From Marisalimonas marina (GTDB taxonomy: Bacteria > Pseudomonadota > Alphaproteobacteria > Puniceispirillales > Marisalimonadaceae): DNA of 64,000 nucleotides. Below are positions 53,889-62,720 of the stretch, one piece after another. The notes under the pieces were generated by a model. It was not told the origin of the DNA. It worked only from the letters and a program-made list of their open reading frames with translations, and did no database searches. Position numbers and translations under genes: made by a program. How positions within the stretch are numbered: the first letter of the stretch is position 1; every line of letters starts with the position of its first letter. The stretch covers positions 186,001-250,000 of the forward strand of contig JAYPPH010000003.1 of assembly GCA_038131365.1 (NCBI GenBank). The letters are read 5' to 3'.

Positions 53889-54653
53889 ATGAACTCTAAA
53901 CTACCAAAAACAATTTTTATTACTGGAGCTACATCAGGTTTTGGAAGGGCGACAGCCAAACTATTTAACGAAAAAGGCTGGCAAACAATAATTACAGGTA
54001 GAAGAGGTGATAGATTAGAAGAATTAGCTAGAGAATTGGGTGATTTATCTTTACCACTATCTTTTGATGTAAGTGACAGGCAAGCCGTAAAAAAAGCAAT
54101 TGAAAATCTTCCTCCAAACTTTAACCAAATATCTGTATTATGTAATAATGCTGGCCTTGCACTTGGATTAGAAGGAGCTGATGAAGCAAATTTAGATGAT
54201 TGGGACCAAATGGTAGATACAAATATAAAAGGTCTTATATATGCAACTCGGAATATTTTGCCATTAATGATTGAAAATGGAGATGGTCACATTATTAATA
54301 TTGGCTCTGTTGCTGGATCATATCCATATCCAGGTGGTAATGTTTATGGAGGCACAAAGGCTTTTGTAAGTCAGTTTTCTTTAAATCTTAGAGCAGATTT
54401 GGTAGGAAAAGGTATTAATGTCACATCTTTGGAACCCGGGTTAGCTGAAACTGAATTTTCTATTGTAAGATTCAAGGGAGATGAAGAAAAAGCATCTCAG
54501 GTTTATAAAAATACAAGATTTATTAAACCTGAAGATATTGCAGAAACTATATATTGGGTTGCTACAAGACCAAAAAATATAAATGTAAACAGAATTGAAA
54601 TTATGGCAGGTGATCAAGCTTTTAACCCTTTTAAAATTGTTAAAAAAGATTAA
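53889..54653 (+). CDS. SDR-family oxidoreductase (YdfG-like)
   Basis: 254 residues. Cofactor loop TGATSGFGRA, NNAG in LCNNAGLALG, catalytic Ser in NIGSVAGSYPYPGG and Tyr-x3-Lys in YGGTKAFVSQF. The NADP-preferring Arg (TGRRGDRLEEL) follows beta2. Closest to YdfG 3-hydroxy acid/L-allo-threonine dehydrogenase. Starts 8 bases after mazG with AGGA in between (AATGAGGATAAAATG), so they are cotranscribed. Confidence 0.92.
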   Translation: MNSKLPKTIFITGATSGFGRATAKLFNEKGWQTIITGRRGDRLEELARELGDLSLPLSFDVSDRQAVKKAIENLPPNFNQISVLCNNAGLALGLEGADEANLDDWDQMVDTNIKGLIYATRNILPLMIENGDGHIINIGSVAGSYPYPGGNVYGGTKAFVSQFSLNLRADLVGKGINVTSLEPGLAETEFSIVRFKGDEEKASQVYKNTRFIKPEDIAETIYWVATRPKNINVNRIEIMAGDQAFNPFKIVKKD

Positions 54654-54663
54654 ATATTTAATT

Positions 54664-55509
54664 CTATTTCAAAGCTAAACTTCTAATATTTTCCCATATT
54701 TGATCATTTGATGCTGCCAAAATTGGACCTCTAGAAAATATATTAAATTCTGCTTTGTCATTTAACATATAAACACAACCGCCAGACTCTTTTATTATTA
54801 AATCTAGAGGAGAGTGATCCCATGGCGTAACTCTTCCATGAAAGACAAATTGTGTTTCATTAGATGCTAGCATTATAGCTTCTATGCCTGCACTTCCAAT
54901 AAACAATCTATTCGTATATTTTCTTAAATTTTGAAGAACTTTTTGTCTTAACGGTTCCTCTATTCCTTTAGTACCTCCTGATCCCACAATATTATCAAAG
55001 CTATTTTGTTGAATTCTTAATTGGATAATTTTTTTAGTTTTAATTTCAAGTGAGTAAGCACCAAAACCTTTAAAAGCATATACTAATAAATTTTTCAGTG
55101 GGTAATAAACAAAAGAGGCTATTGGAATTGAGTTAAATACAAGCGATATCATCGAACAAAATTCGTTCTTACCGTTTATATAGTTTTTAGTACCATCAAT
55201 TGGATCAATTACCCAGTATAAAGCATTTTTTTCAAATGATTTGTAATCATCTTTATTAATGTAAGAGGTTTCTTCGCCTATATATTGATTGATATTTAAA
55301 AAACCTATCAAATTCTTAACTATATATATTTCACTTTCTTTATCAGCAATACTAACATAATCATCATCAGAAGATTTTGTGTTGATATGCTTTGAACTAA
55401 GATTTTTATAATACTTTAAAATGATTAATTCATTAACTTTAACTAATAAATCACTGATATAATTAATAATTTTTTTTCTTATATTTTCCTTTTCAATAAT
55501 TAGAACCAT
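54664..55509 (-). CDS. Inositol-monophosphatase-family phosphatase
   Basis: 281 residues. The two metal-binding motifs WVIDPIDGTKNYI and WDHSPLDLIIKESGG are intact, with a GEETSY Glu upstream. The family includes myo-inositol-1-phosphatase, histidinol-phosphatase and 3'(2'),5'-bisphosphate nucleotidase; sequence alone does not fix which. Located 12 bases after hflX on the same strand. Confidence 0.9.
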   Translation of the reverse strand: MVLIIEKENIRKKIINYISDLLVKVNELIILKYYKNLSSKHINTKSSDDDYVSIADKESEIYIVKNLIGFLNINQYIGEETSYINKDDYKSFEKNALYWVIDPIDGTKNYINGKNEFCSMISLVFNSIPIASFVYYPLKNLLVYAFKGFGAYSLEIKTKKIIQLRIQQNSFDNIVGSGGTKGIEEPLRQKVLQNLRKYTNRLFIGSAGIEAIMLASNETQFVFHGRVTPWDHSPLDLIIKESGGCVYMLNDKAEFNIFSRGPILAASNDQIWENIRSLALK

Positions 55510-55521
55510 TAATTAAACTTT

Positions 55522-56832
55522 TTATAGATTATTAAATTTTATTTCTGGAAATTTTGACTTAAAGAAATTTAGTTTTTCTTTTGAAATTTTTGCATTAATT
55601 TTATTACCAATAAAGTCTTCAAAAATATAAGTTCTTTTATATACATGTGAGTTATTATATATCCAAGACGATATTTTCTCATTTGAGTATGGTATAAAAA
55701 AAACTACTTTAGATAACTGATTTTCTAATAAACCTTCAATATGAAGTATTAACTGACTTAATCCATTTTTTTCCAGAGCCGAAGTTGTCACACAATTGTT
55801 TTTAAATTTAACATCAATATCATCAATACTTGAATTTAAATCAAATTTGTTGAAAACGTTTATAATTTTTTTCTCTAGTTGTTCCATACTGAAACCAATT
55901 GAAAGTAAAGTGTCTAAAACCAAATTAGCCTGAATCTCAATATTAGGATTTGATAAATCATGAACTAAAAGTAAATAATCAGAAGAAAAAAGCTCTTCAA
56001 GAGAAGAGTTAAATGAATCAATTAATTCTGTTGGCAAAGCTGAAATAAAACCAACTGTGTCAGATAAAATGATTTGTTTATTCTGATTTAAAGGTACCAT
56101 TCTCATTTTTGTATCTAGTGTGGCAAACACCATATTTTTTACAAGTACTTCAGATGAGCTCAAATTATTAAAAATTGATGATTTTCCACTATTGGTATAT
56201 CCAACTAATGAAAATATTAAAGTTGAATTATCTAATCTAGATTTGCGTTGTATTGATCTGGTAAGTTTAACTTTTTCTAATTGTTTTTTTAATTGCTTAA
56301 TTTTTGTATTAATAATTCTTTTATCTAATTCTATTTGACTTTCACCTGGACCTCCAACCTTACTTAACCCTCCCCTTTGCCTTTCTAAATGTGTCCAAGA
56401 TCTAACTAATCTTGTCTTCTGAAAACTCAAATTAGCTAATTCAACCTGTAATTTACCTTCTTTAGTGTTAGCCCTCAAACCAAAAATCTCAATGATTAAT
56501 TGTGTTCTATCAATAACTTTTTTATTAAGCCGTTTTTCTAAATTACGGTGTTGTATTGGAGTTAAAGAACAATCAAAAACAATTAAATCGATGTCATAGC
56601 CATTTAAATTGGTTATTATACTTTCTATGATATTTTCACTAACAAGCAATGAAGGTTTGGGTAAATTAATATTGATAATTTTTTCAAATATAATCGATCC
56701 ATCTAATGCCTCAACAAGACTTCTAGTTTCTTGAGTACGAGAAATTAGATTTTTTTCATTAAAAATTTCATCTTGGCAATATTTGAAATTTTTAAAAACA
56801 GGAATACATAGGAAAGTTCTATACTTATTCAT
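55522..56832 (-). CDS. hflX: GTPase HflX
   Basis: 436 residues. N-terminal HflX domain, glycine-rich RGGLSKVGGPGESQIELDKR linker segment, then the G domain: G1 GYTNSGKSS, G3 DTVGF (with ISALPTELIDSF) and G4-like NKFD. HflX splits stalled or heat-damaged 70S ribosomes. In many Alphaproteobacteria hfq lies directly upstream; here the aminotransferase gene stops 8 bases before hflX with no room for hfq. Confidence 0.94.
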   Translation of the reverse strand: MNKYRTFLCIPVFKNFKYCQDEIFNEKNLISRTQETRSLVEALDGSIIFEKIININLPKPSLLVSENIIESIITNLNGYDIDLIVFDCSLTPIQHRNLEKRLNKKVIDRTQLIIEIFGLRANTKEGKLQVELANLSFQKTRLVRSWTHLERQRGGLSKVGGPGESQIELDKRIINTKIKQLKKQLEKVKLTRSIQRKSRLDNSTLIFSLVGYTNSGKSSIFNNLSSSEVLVKNMVFATLDTKMRMVPLNQNKQIILSDTVGFISALPTELIDSFNSSLEELFSSDYLLLVHDLSNPNIEIQANLVLDTLLSIGFSMEQLEKKIINVFNKFDLNSSIDDIDVKFKNNCVTTSALEKNGLSQLILHIEGLLENQLSKVVFFIPYSNEKISSWIYNNSHVYKRTYIFEDFIGNKINAKISKEKLNFFKSKFPEIKFNNL

Positions 56833-56840
56833 TAAATAAA

Positions 56841-57692
56841 TTATGAAGATTCAAAATTTTTAAAATACAATTTTTTTAATTTAACAGATAATTGGCCTAT
56901 ATTACCATTATTAACTTTAACTTCATCTATTTCGTTAATTGGAGTAACAAATGAGGAGGCGCTTGTTAAAAAGACTTCTTTAGCTTTGAACATATCTTCT
57001 TTAGAGAATTTTTTTTCTAATACTTTCAAATTATTTAATTTAGCAAATTCAGCAACAGTTTTGCGAGTAATACCAGATAAAATTTTTCCATCTATATTTC
57101 TAGTTATAATTTCATTTTTATTGTTAATTATCCAAATATTTGAGCTTGAACCTTCTGTAACATACCCTTCATCATCAATAAATATACTTTCATAAGCCCC
57201 TTGCTTATTAGCTATTGTTTTAGCTAATACATTTGGAAGTAATTGAGTCGTTTTAATATCTGGTCTTGACCATCTATTATCTCTAATGGTAATTGCTTTA
57301 ACACCTTTGATAATGGCGTTAGTGGTATTATGTTTTTTAGAAGTTATAATAGTTAATATAGGTTTAACTTTTAAATTATCATATGTGTGATTTCTTTCGG
57401 CGACCCCTCTAGAAACTTGTATATATACACTTCCAAATGTAACTCTATTTAATCTGATCAGGTTTTTTACTATTAACTCAATTGTCTTTTTGGTAAATGA
57501 AAACTCAATTTCTATAGATTTTAATGAATTAAATAATCTATTGATATGTGCATCAAAATCATAAAAAACACCTTCATTAAATAAAATTACTTCATAAACA
57601 GCGTCACCAAAGTGATAGCCTCGGTCGTTAATATGAACTTTAGAATCTGCATAGTTATAATAATTACCATCTACATAAGATAAATTAGGCAT
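56841..57692 (-). CDS. dat: D-amino-acid aminotransferase (class IV PLP)
   Basis: 283 residues of the class IV aminotransferase fold. The catalytic Lys lies in RPDIKTTQLLPN, the PLP-anchoring Glu in DDEGYVTEGSSSNIW, and GYHFGDAVYE is the substrate-pocket segment of D-alanine transaminases. It supplies D-glutamate/D-alanine for peptidoglycan or uses D-amino acids. The ATG at 57692 overlaps the trkA stop by one base (TGATG), a coupling arrangement; a TTG one codon earlier is not needed. Confidence 0.88.
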   Translation of the reverse strand: MPNLSYVDGNYYNYADSKVHINDRGYHFGDAVYEVILFNEGVFYDFDAHINRLFNSLKSIEIEFSFTKKTIELIVKNLIRLNRVTFGSVYIQVSRGVAERNHTYDNLKVKPILTIITSKKHNTTNAIIKGVKAITIRDNRWSRPDIKTTQLLPNVLAKTIANKQGAYESIFIDDEGYVTEGSSSNIWIINNKNEIITRNIDGKILSGITRKTVAEFAKLNNLKVLEKKFSKEDMFKAKEVFLTSASSFVTPINEIDEVKVNNGNIGQLSVKLKKLYFKNFESS

Positions 57693-59077
57693 CAAAAAAA
57701 ATCCAAGTTAACTGAAAGCAATTCCTCAACTTTCTTCATAGATTTAATAGGAACAAACATAACTACCATATCTCCTGCTTCTATAATAGTATCACCTCGA
57801 GGTGATAATATCTCATCATCTTTTTTGACCACGGCTCCTAAAGAAACATCTTTAGGAAAACGAAGATCTTTCAATGGCTTTCCTATAATAGATGAAGATT
57901 TTAATGCCTCAAAAGAGATGACATCACCAAACTCTTCTATTATTGAATGAACATGCTCAATTTGTCCACTCCTTACTTCTTGAAGGATAGAAGAAGCTGT
58001 TAAATTTGGAGGGCTTACTACTCCTTCAAGATCAAGAGAATTGAATAAGGGTATGAATACAGGTAAATTAATTAGCGCCACTGTATGTGATGCACCAGAT
58101 CTTTTAGCTAGCAAAGACGACAAAATATTAACTTCATCATTATTTGTGGCTGCAATATAAGTCTCTCCTTGGCCTAATCTTGCTTCAGAGATAATTTCTG
58201 GATCAAGTGAATCTCCATGAATTACTGTTGCATATTCAAGAGTTTCTGCAGCATGTCTTGCAACTTCTTTATCCAACTCTAGCATGGTTAAATTTGTTTC
58301 TGGTGATAGTTTATGAATTTCTTCTGCCACCCTTATACCAATAGCACCCGCACCGGAAATAGTTACTTTTTCAGCTGTTGTTTCAAGATGACCAAAGGCT
58401 GTTAGAGTCCTATGAATTTGATTTGTTGGACAAGCTAAATAAACTCTATCACCTGATAAAATTATATCTTCTCCACCTCTTGGAACAATTAATTTGTTGC
58501 CTCTTATTATAGCCATAACGGTTACTGTTAAACCTGGGAACAAACTAATTAAATTTCTGAGAGGAGTATCAAGTATTGGACAATCAGTTTTACAAGATAC
58601 TCCTAACATTGTTACTGAATTTCTTGCAAACTCTGCAACATCGAAGGCGCCAGGCGTTCTCCATTGATTAACTATTGCAGTTGCAACTTCATCTTCTGGT
58701 GAAATAATTCTATTAACACTAAGACTTTTTAGAAGAAAATCAGAGTATTTAGGATCAAGATATTCTTTTGATCTAATCCTTATTATCATTGTTGGTGTTG
58801 AAAAAATAGATTTTGCAATTTGACAAACTGCTATATTAATTTCATCTGATTGAGTTACAGCAATAATCATGTCGGCATCTTTAATCCCGGCATCCTCTAA
58901 GATATTTGGGTAAGAGGCGAGACCTAAAACGCCCTGGACATCATATAATTCCGTTACCTTTTGAATTGCTTCCACATTAGAATCTATGACTGTTATATCA
59001 AAACCTTCGTTTGAAAGGTGTTCAGTTATAGACAAGCCAACCCTACCAGCACCACAAATAATAATTTTTTGTTTCAT
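57692..59077 (-). CDS. trkA: Trk system potassium uptake regulator TrkA
   Basis: 461 residues with two RCK modules, each with a nucleotide-binding loop: GAGRVGLSITEHL at residue ~8 and GAGAIGIRVAEEI at ~240, plus two TrkA-C domains (the last ending MVVMFVPI). It is the cytosolic NAD(H)-binding gate of TrkH/TrkG. trkA immediately follows ntrX in the well-known ntrBCYX-trkA-hfq-hflX alphaproteobacterial order. Confidence 0.95.
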   Translation of the reverse strand: MKQKIIICGAGRVGLSITEHLSNEGFDITVIDSNVEAIQKVTELYDVQGVLGLASYPNILEDAGIKDADMIIAVTQSDEINIAVCQIAKSIFSTPTMIIRIRSKEYLDPKYSDFLLKSLSVNRIISPEDEVATAIVNQWRTPGAFDVAEFARNSVTMLGVSCKTDCPILDTPLRNLISLFPGLTVTVMAIIRGNKLIVPRGGEDIILSGDRVYLACPTNQIHRTLTAFGHLETTAEKVTISGAGAIGIRVAEEIHKLSPETNLTMLELDKEVARHAAETLEYATVIHGDSLDPEIISEARLGQGETYIAATNNDEVNILSSLLAKRSGASHTVALINLPVFIPLFNSLDLEGVVSPPNLTASSILQEVRSGQIEHVHSIIEEFGDVISFEALKSSSIIGKPLKDLRFPKDVSLGAVVKKDDEILSPRGDTIIEAGDMVVMFVPIKSMKKVEELLSVNLDFF

Positions 59078-59096
59078 TTTATTACCATTAATAAAT

Positions 59097-60494
59097 TTAT
59101 TTTATATCATCAATGTTTATGTCTAGTTCTTTCAATTTTCTGTGGAGCGCTGACCGATCCATACCAATGTATGTGGATGTTCTAGCAATATTACCTTTGA
59201 ACCTATTTAACTGTTCTTTTATATAATTTTTCTCAAATAATTTACGTGCATCTTTCAATGGCATTTCAAGAGAATTTATATTTTTTATATTTTCTGAACT
59301 TTTCAATCCAACTATTTCTGGAGGTAGATGAGAAGGTAAAATAATAAAATTGTCTTGTTCTCCATACATGATAATAAGCCATTCCAAGATATTTTTCAAT
59401 TGCCTTACGTTACCAGGCCATTCATAAGATTGGAGAATAACTAGGGTTTCACGCGCGATATGTATTTGGTTATTTCCAGATTCTTTAGAAAGTAATTTTA
59501 GAAAATGTTGAATAAGGAGCTCAATATCCTCAACTCGTTTATTAAGTGGAGGTATATTTATTGGTACAACTGATAATCTATAAAAAAGATCTTCTCTTAA
59601 AACTCCATCTTTAATACTTTTAAATAAATCTTTGTTACTAGCAGAAATAATTCTAACATCTACAGTAATTTTTTTATTAGATCCAATTTTGTAAAAACTC
59701 TGATCTTGTATTACTTGTACAAGTTTTCCTTGTGTTTCAAGTGGCAGATCACAAATTTCATCAAAAAAAATGGTTCCATTATTAGATTGTTCAAAAAGAC
59801 CTAAGTTTGATTCATTTTTATTCAGAATTTTCGAGTTATCATCCCAACCGAACAAGACTTCCTCTACTCTTTCTGGTGACAAAGTTGCACATGAAGCCAC
59901 AGTAAATGGAAAATTTTTTCTTTCTGAATTTTTATGTATCCATCTGGCAATTAGTTCCTTACCAGACCCAGAAGGACCAGAAAGCAGAACTCTACTATTA
60001 CTTAAAGATATTTTTTCTAATTGTGATTTTATATTTTTGAAAAGATTTGAATTACCTACTAATTCTGTTTGTTGATTTTCTTTTGTTTCATAATCTAATA
60101 TTTTTATTTTAAGTCTTCTTTCCTCTAGTGCTTTTTCAATTAAAAGAATTAGTCTTTCCGATTTAAAAGGTTTTTCAATAAAGTCATAGGCACCACTTTT
60201 AGCTGCTTTCATGGCAGTTTCAATATTACCATGACCAGACATCATAATAACTGGAGTAAGAGAATTATTTTTTTTACTCCATTCTAGCAACTGAATGCCT
60301 GCAATTGTATTATTATTCATCCAAATATCTGTTAATATTAATGTAATATTTTCTTTTTCTATAACATCTAAAGCAGAGTTATAACCATTAGCAGTTCTAA
60401 CTTCATACCCCTCATCTTTGAGGATTTCACTAACCATATTACAAATATCAACCTCATCATCTACAACGAGAATTGTAATTTTATTTTTTTGCAT
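59097..60494 (-). CDS. ntrX: Nitrogen/redox response regulator NtrX
   Basis: 465 residues: receiver domain with VVDDEVD, phospho-acceptor Asp56 (TDIW) and Lys108 (EKPF); AAA+ domain with Walker A GPSGSGKE at 173-180 and Walker B FFDEIC at 243-248; Fis-type helix-turn-helix at the C-terminus. The sigma-54 contact motif GAFTGA is absent; the segment after VLFG reads WDDNSKILNKN. Lack of GAFTGA is known for several alphaproteobacterial NtrX proteins. It lies 13 bases downstream of the ntrY kinase gene. Confidence 0.95.
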   Translation of the reverse strand: MQKNKITILVVDDEVDICNMVSEILKDEGYEVRTANGYNSALDVIEKENITLILTDIWMNNNTIAGIQLLEWSKKNNSLTPVIMMSGHGNIETAMKAAKSGAYDFIEKPFKSERLILLIEKALEERRLKIKILDYETKENQQTELVGNSNLFKNIKSQLEKISLSNSRVLLSGPSGSGKELIARWIHKNSERKNFPFTVASCATLSPERVEEVLFGWDDNSKILNKNESNLGLFEQSNNGTIFFDEICDLPLETQGKLVQVIQDQSFYKIGSNKKITVDVRIISASNKDLFKSIKDGVLREDLFYRLSVVPINIPPLNKRVEDIELLIQHFLKLLSKESGNNQIHIARETLVILQSYEWPGNVRQLKNILEWLIIMYGEQDNFIILPSHLPPEIVGLKSSENIKNINSLEMPLKDARKLFEKNYIKEQLNRFKGNIARTSTYIGMDRSALHRKLKELDINIDDIK

Positions 60495-60507
60495 TTTGGT
60501 TCCTGTA

Positions 60508-62664
60508 TTATTTTGTTAATGGAAATTGAAAAATAACAGATGTCTGTTTTAGTTTTTTTGATGATTTTATTAACATCGTCCCGTTATGATCTTCAATTAT
60601 TTTTTTTGTAATTGCCAGGCCCAATCCTGTACCACCTTCTTTTGTTGTAAAGTAAGGTTCAGTTATTTGTGAGATATCTGATTTAACAATACCAGTTCCA
60701 TTATCGACTATTGAAACAATGGCAAAGCTACTTTTAACGTCAAATAAAATAGAAATTTTGCCATTTTTTATTTTATTTAATACAATATTCTCATAGGAAT
60801 TTTTAATTAAATTGCCACACGCTTGTCTGATTTGCTTTTCATCTCCCATTATTAATGCATTTTTTTTTGGCTCCTCAAGCTCTATAAGAGCGTTCGTATA
60901 TGATGGTATGAGTGGGTCTATGTATTCAAAAATTATTCTAAACAAATTTATTTTTTTTAGTTTGGGTGAAGGCATTCTTGCAAAAGATGAAAACTCGTTC
61001 ACTAAATGATCAATATCATCAACCTGTTTATTAATCATAGTTAAAGATTGTCGAAATAAATCTTTATCTAGTTGCGTGTCATTTTTAAGTTTTGATATTA
61101 ATCTCTCTGAGCTTAATCTAATTGGAGTTAAAGGATTTTTTATTTCGTGAGCAATACGCCTAGCAATGTCTGACCATGCAGCCATTTTTTGAGCGGCAAT
61201 TAGGTTTGTTACATCATCAAAAGTAATAACATAACCAATAATATTATTATCAGATTTTTGAACAACAATTCTAGTTATCAAATTTAATATTTTATCATCT
61301 CTGATAATTGATATTTTTTCTTCAATTACGCTTTGTTTTGATTTTAAAATACGACTAATTAAGTTTTTAAATTCTGGAACAATTTTTAAAATTTCCTTTC
61401 CATAATCGTTTTGAATAGAAATATTTAACAATTTAGAAGCAGTATAATTAGGAAGATTAATCTGAAGATTATTATTTAAACCAATCACTCCTGAATAAAC
61501 ACCAGATAATACAGATTCTGAGAATTTTCTCCTTTTATCTAATTGATCATTAGCATATTCAAGGTCTACCCTATTAGATTTTAAATCTGAAATCATTAAA
61601 TTAAAAGATTCTGCTAAATCTTTAATTTCATTAATATTTATTTTAGACAAAACAGATTTAGGAATTTTATAATCTAAATTACCCCCTCCAACTTCTTCAG
61701 CACCTCTAATTAATGATGTTATTGGATCAAGTAATCTATTAGCTATATTTAGACCTATTATTAATGAGGTGAGCAACAAAATTATCGTAATTAAAATAAA
61801 AATAACTATGAAAGATATTTTAATATCAAGTGTCTTAAGTTCTATTGATTGATAATCAGAAGCAGCAATAGACGTACTTTCTATAGCACTTAGAACTCTT
61901 TCATCAACAAATCTAGTAATTAGTAGGTATGCGTCTACAAATTGAGATAATTTTATAAAAGCTCTTAATTTATTAGAATTTTCTTCTTTTGAAATAATAA
62001 TTTCATTATTGTTAGCTAAATTATAATATTCAGGAGGTATATCAGCGTAGGTGTACTCAAAAACAAATTGTGAAAAAGCTAATACATTCCCTATTGAATC
62101 AATTACTACAGCCTCAGATAAATTATTATTTAGTGTATATTTATCTAAAAATTTATTAAATTTTTGTTTATCAGAAGATAAATTATTAGAATTAGAATTT
62201 ATTACATTAACAAGCTCTAAAATATCCCCTCTCATAGCGCTTTGATGCTCATCTAAGTATTGATTAGCAATTTTAACAGATTGTGAAATAGCAGTTGAAA
62301 TTTTTTTATTAAACCACCCACTTAATGCTGTATCAAAAATAAATATTGAAAAAAATGCAATTAACAATGTAGGTGTCATCACAATTGATGCAAAAATTAA
62401 TAAAATTTTCTTTTGTAATTCTTGTCCAGTTTTCTGCAATTTAAAATTTTCATATAGATGGTGAATTCTCCTTAAAATAAAAAAAATAATTGTTGTAGAT
62501 AATGTAAAAAGGATAATAAGTGAAAAGAAAAAAATATTTTGAAATTCATTCAAATAATCAAATTTATAAAAATTTGAATAGATAAAAATAGACAATACAA
62601 GAGAAAAAGTAAGTGATATGAAAAATGATTTCTTTTTTAAGAAATTATTTGTAGAAAAATCCAT
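60508..62664 (-). CDS. ntrY: Membrane sensor kinase NtrY
   Basis: 718 residues. Three N-terminal membrane helices, a large periplasmic loop, a further helix (FIVIFILITIILLLTSLI), HAMP and PAS segments, then HisKA with the phospho-His in RRIAHEIKNPLTP and HATPase with NLIKNSYENI, DNGTGI and GGTGLGLAI. It phosphorylates NtrX. Starts 56 bases downstream of the ntrC stop; promoter or processing between is possible. Confidence 0.95.
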   Translation of the reverse strand: MDFSTNNFLKKKSFFISLTFSLVLSIFIYSNFYKFDYLNEFQNIFFFSLIILFTLSTTIIFFILRRIHHLYENFKLQKTGQELQKKILLIFASIVMTPTLLIAFFSIFIFDTALSGWFNKKISTAISQSVKIANQYLDEHQSAMRGDILELVNVINSNSNNLSSDKQKFNKFLDKYTLNNNLSEAVVIDSIGNVLAFSQFVFEYTYADIPPEYYNLANNNEIIISKEENSNKLRAFIKLSQFVDAYLLITRFVDERVLSAIESTSIAASDYQSIELKTLDIKISFIVIFILITIILLLTSLIIGLNIANRLLDPITSLIRGAEEVGGGNLDYKIPKSVLSKININEIKDLAESFNLMISDLKSNRVDLEYANDQLDKRRKFSESVLSGVYSGVIGLNNNLQINLPNYTASKLLNISIQNDYGKEILKIVPEFKNLISRILKSKQSVIEEKISIIRDDKILNLITRIVVQKSDNNIIGYVITFDDVTNLIAAQKMAAWSDIARRIAHEIKNPLTPIRLSSERLISKLKNDTQLDKDLFRQSLTMINKQVDDIDHLVNEFSSFARMPSPKLKKINLFRIIFEYIDPLIPSYTNALIELEEPKKNALIMGDEKQIRQACGNLIKNSYENIVLNKIKNGKISILFDVKSSFAIVSIVDNGTGIVKSDISQITEPYFTTKEGGTGLGLAITKKIIEDHNGTMLIKSSKKLKQTSVIFQFPLTK

Positions 62665-62720
62665 AACTAAACCTAAAAGTATAGTTACATTATATTCTAT
62701 AGTCTAATATATACCAACAT

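Noticed and set aside
61080..61200. Possible damage in the ntrY kinase core
   Set aside because: HEIKNPLTP, the N box and the G boxes are all intact; NtrY looks functional.
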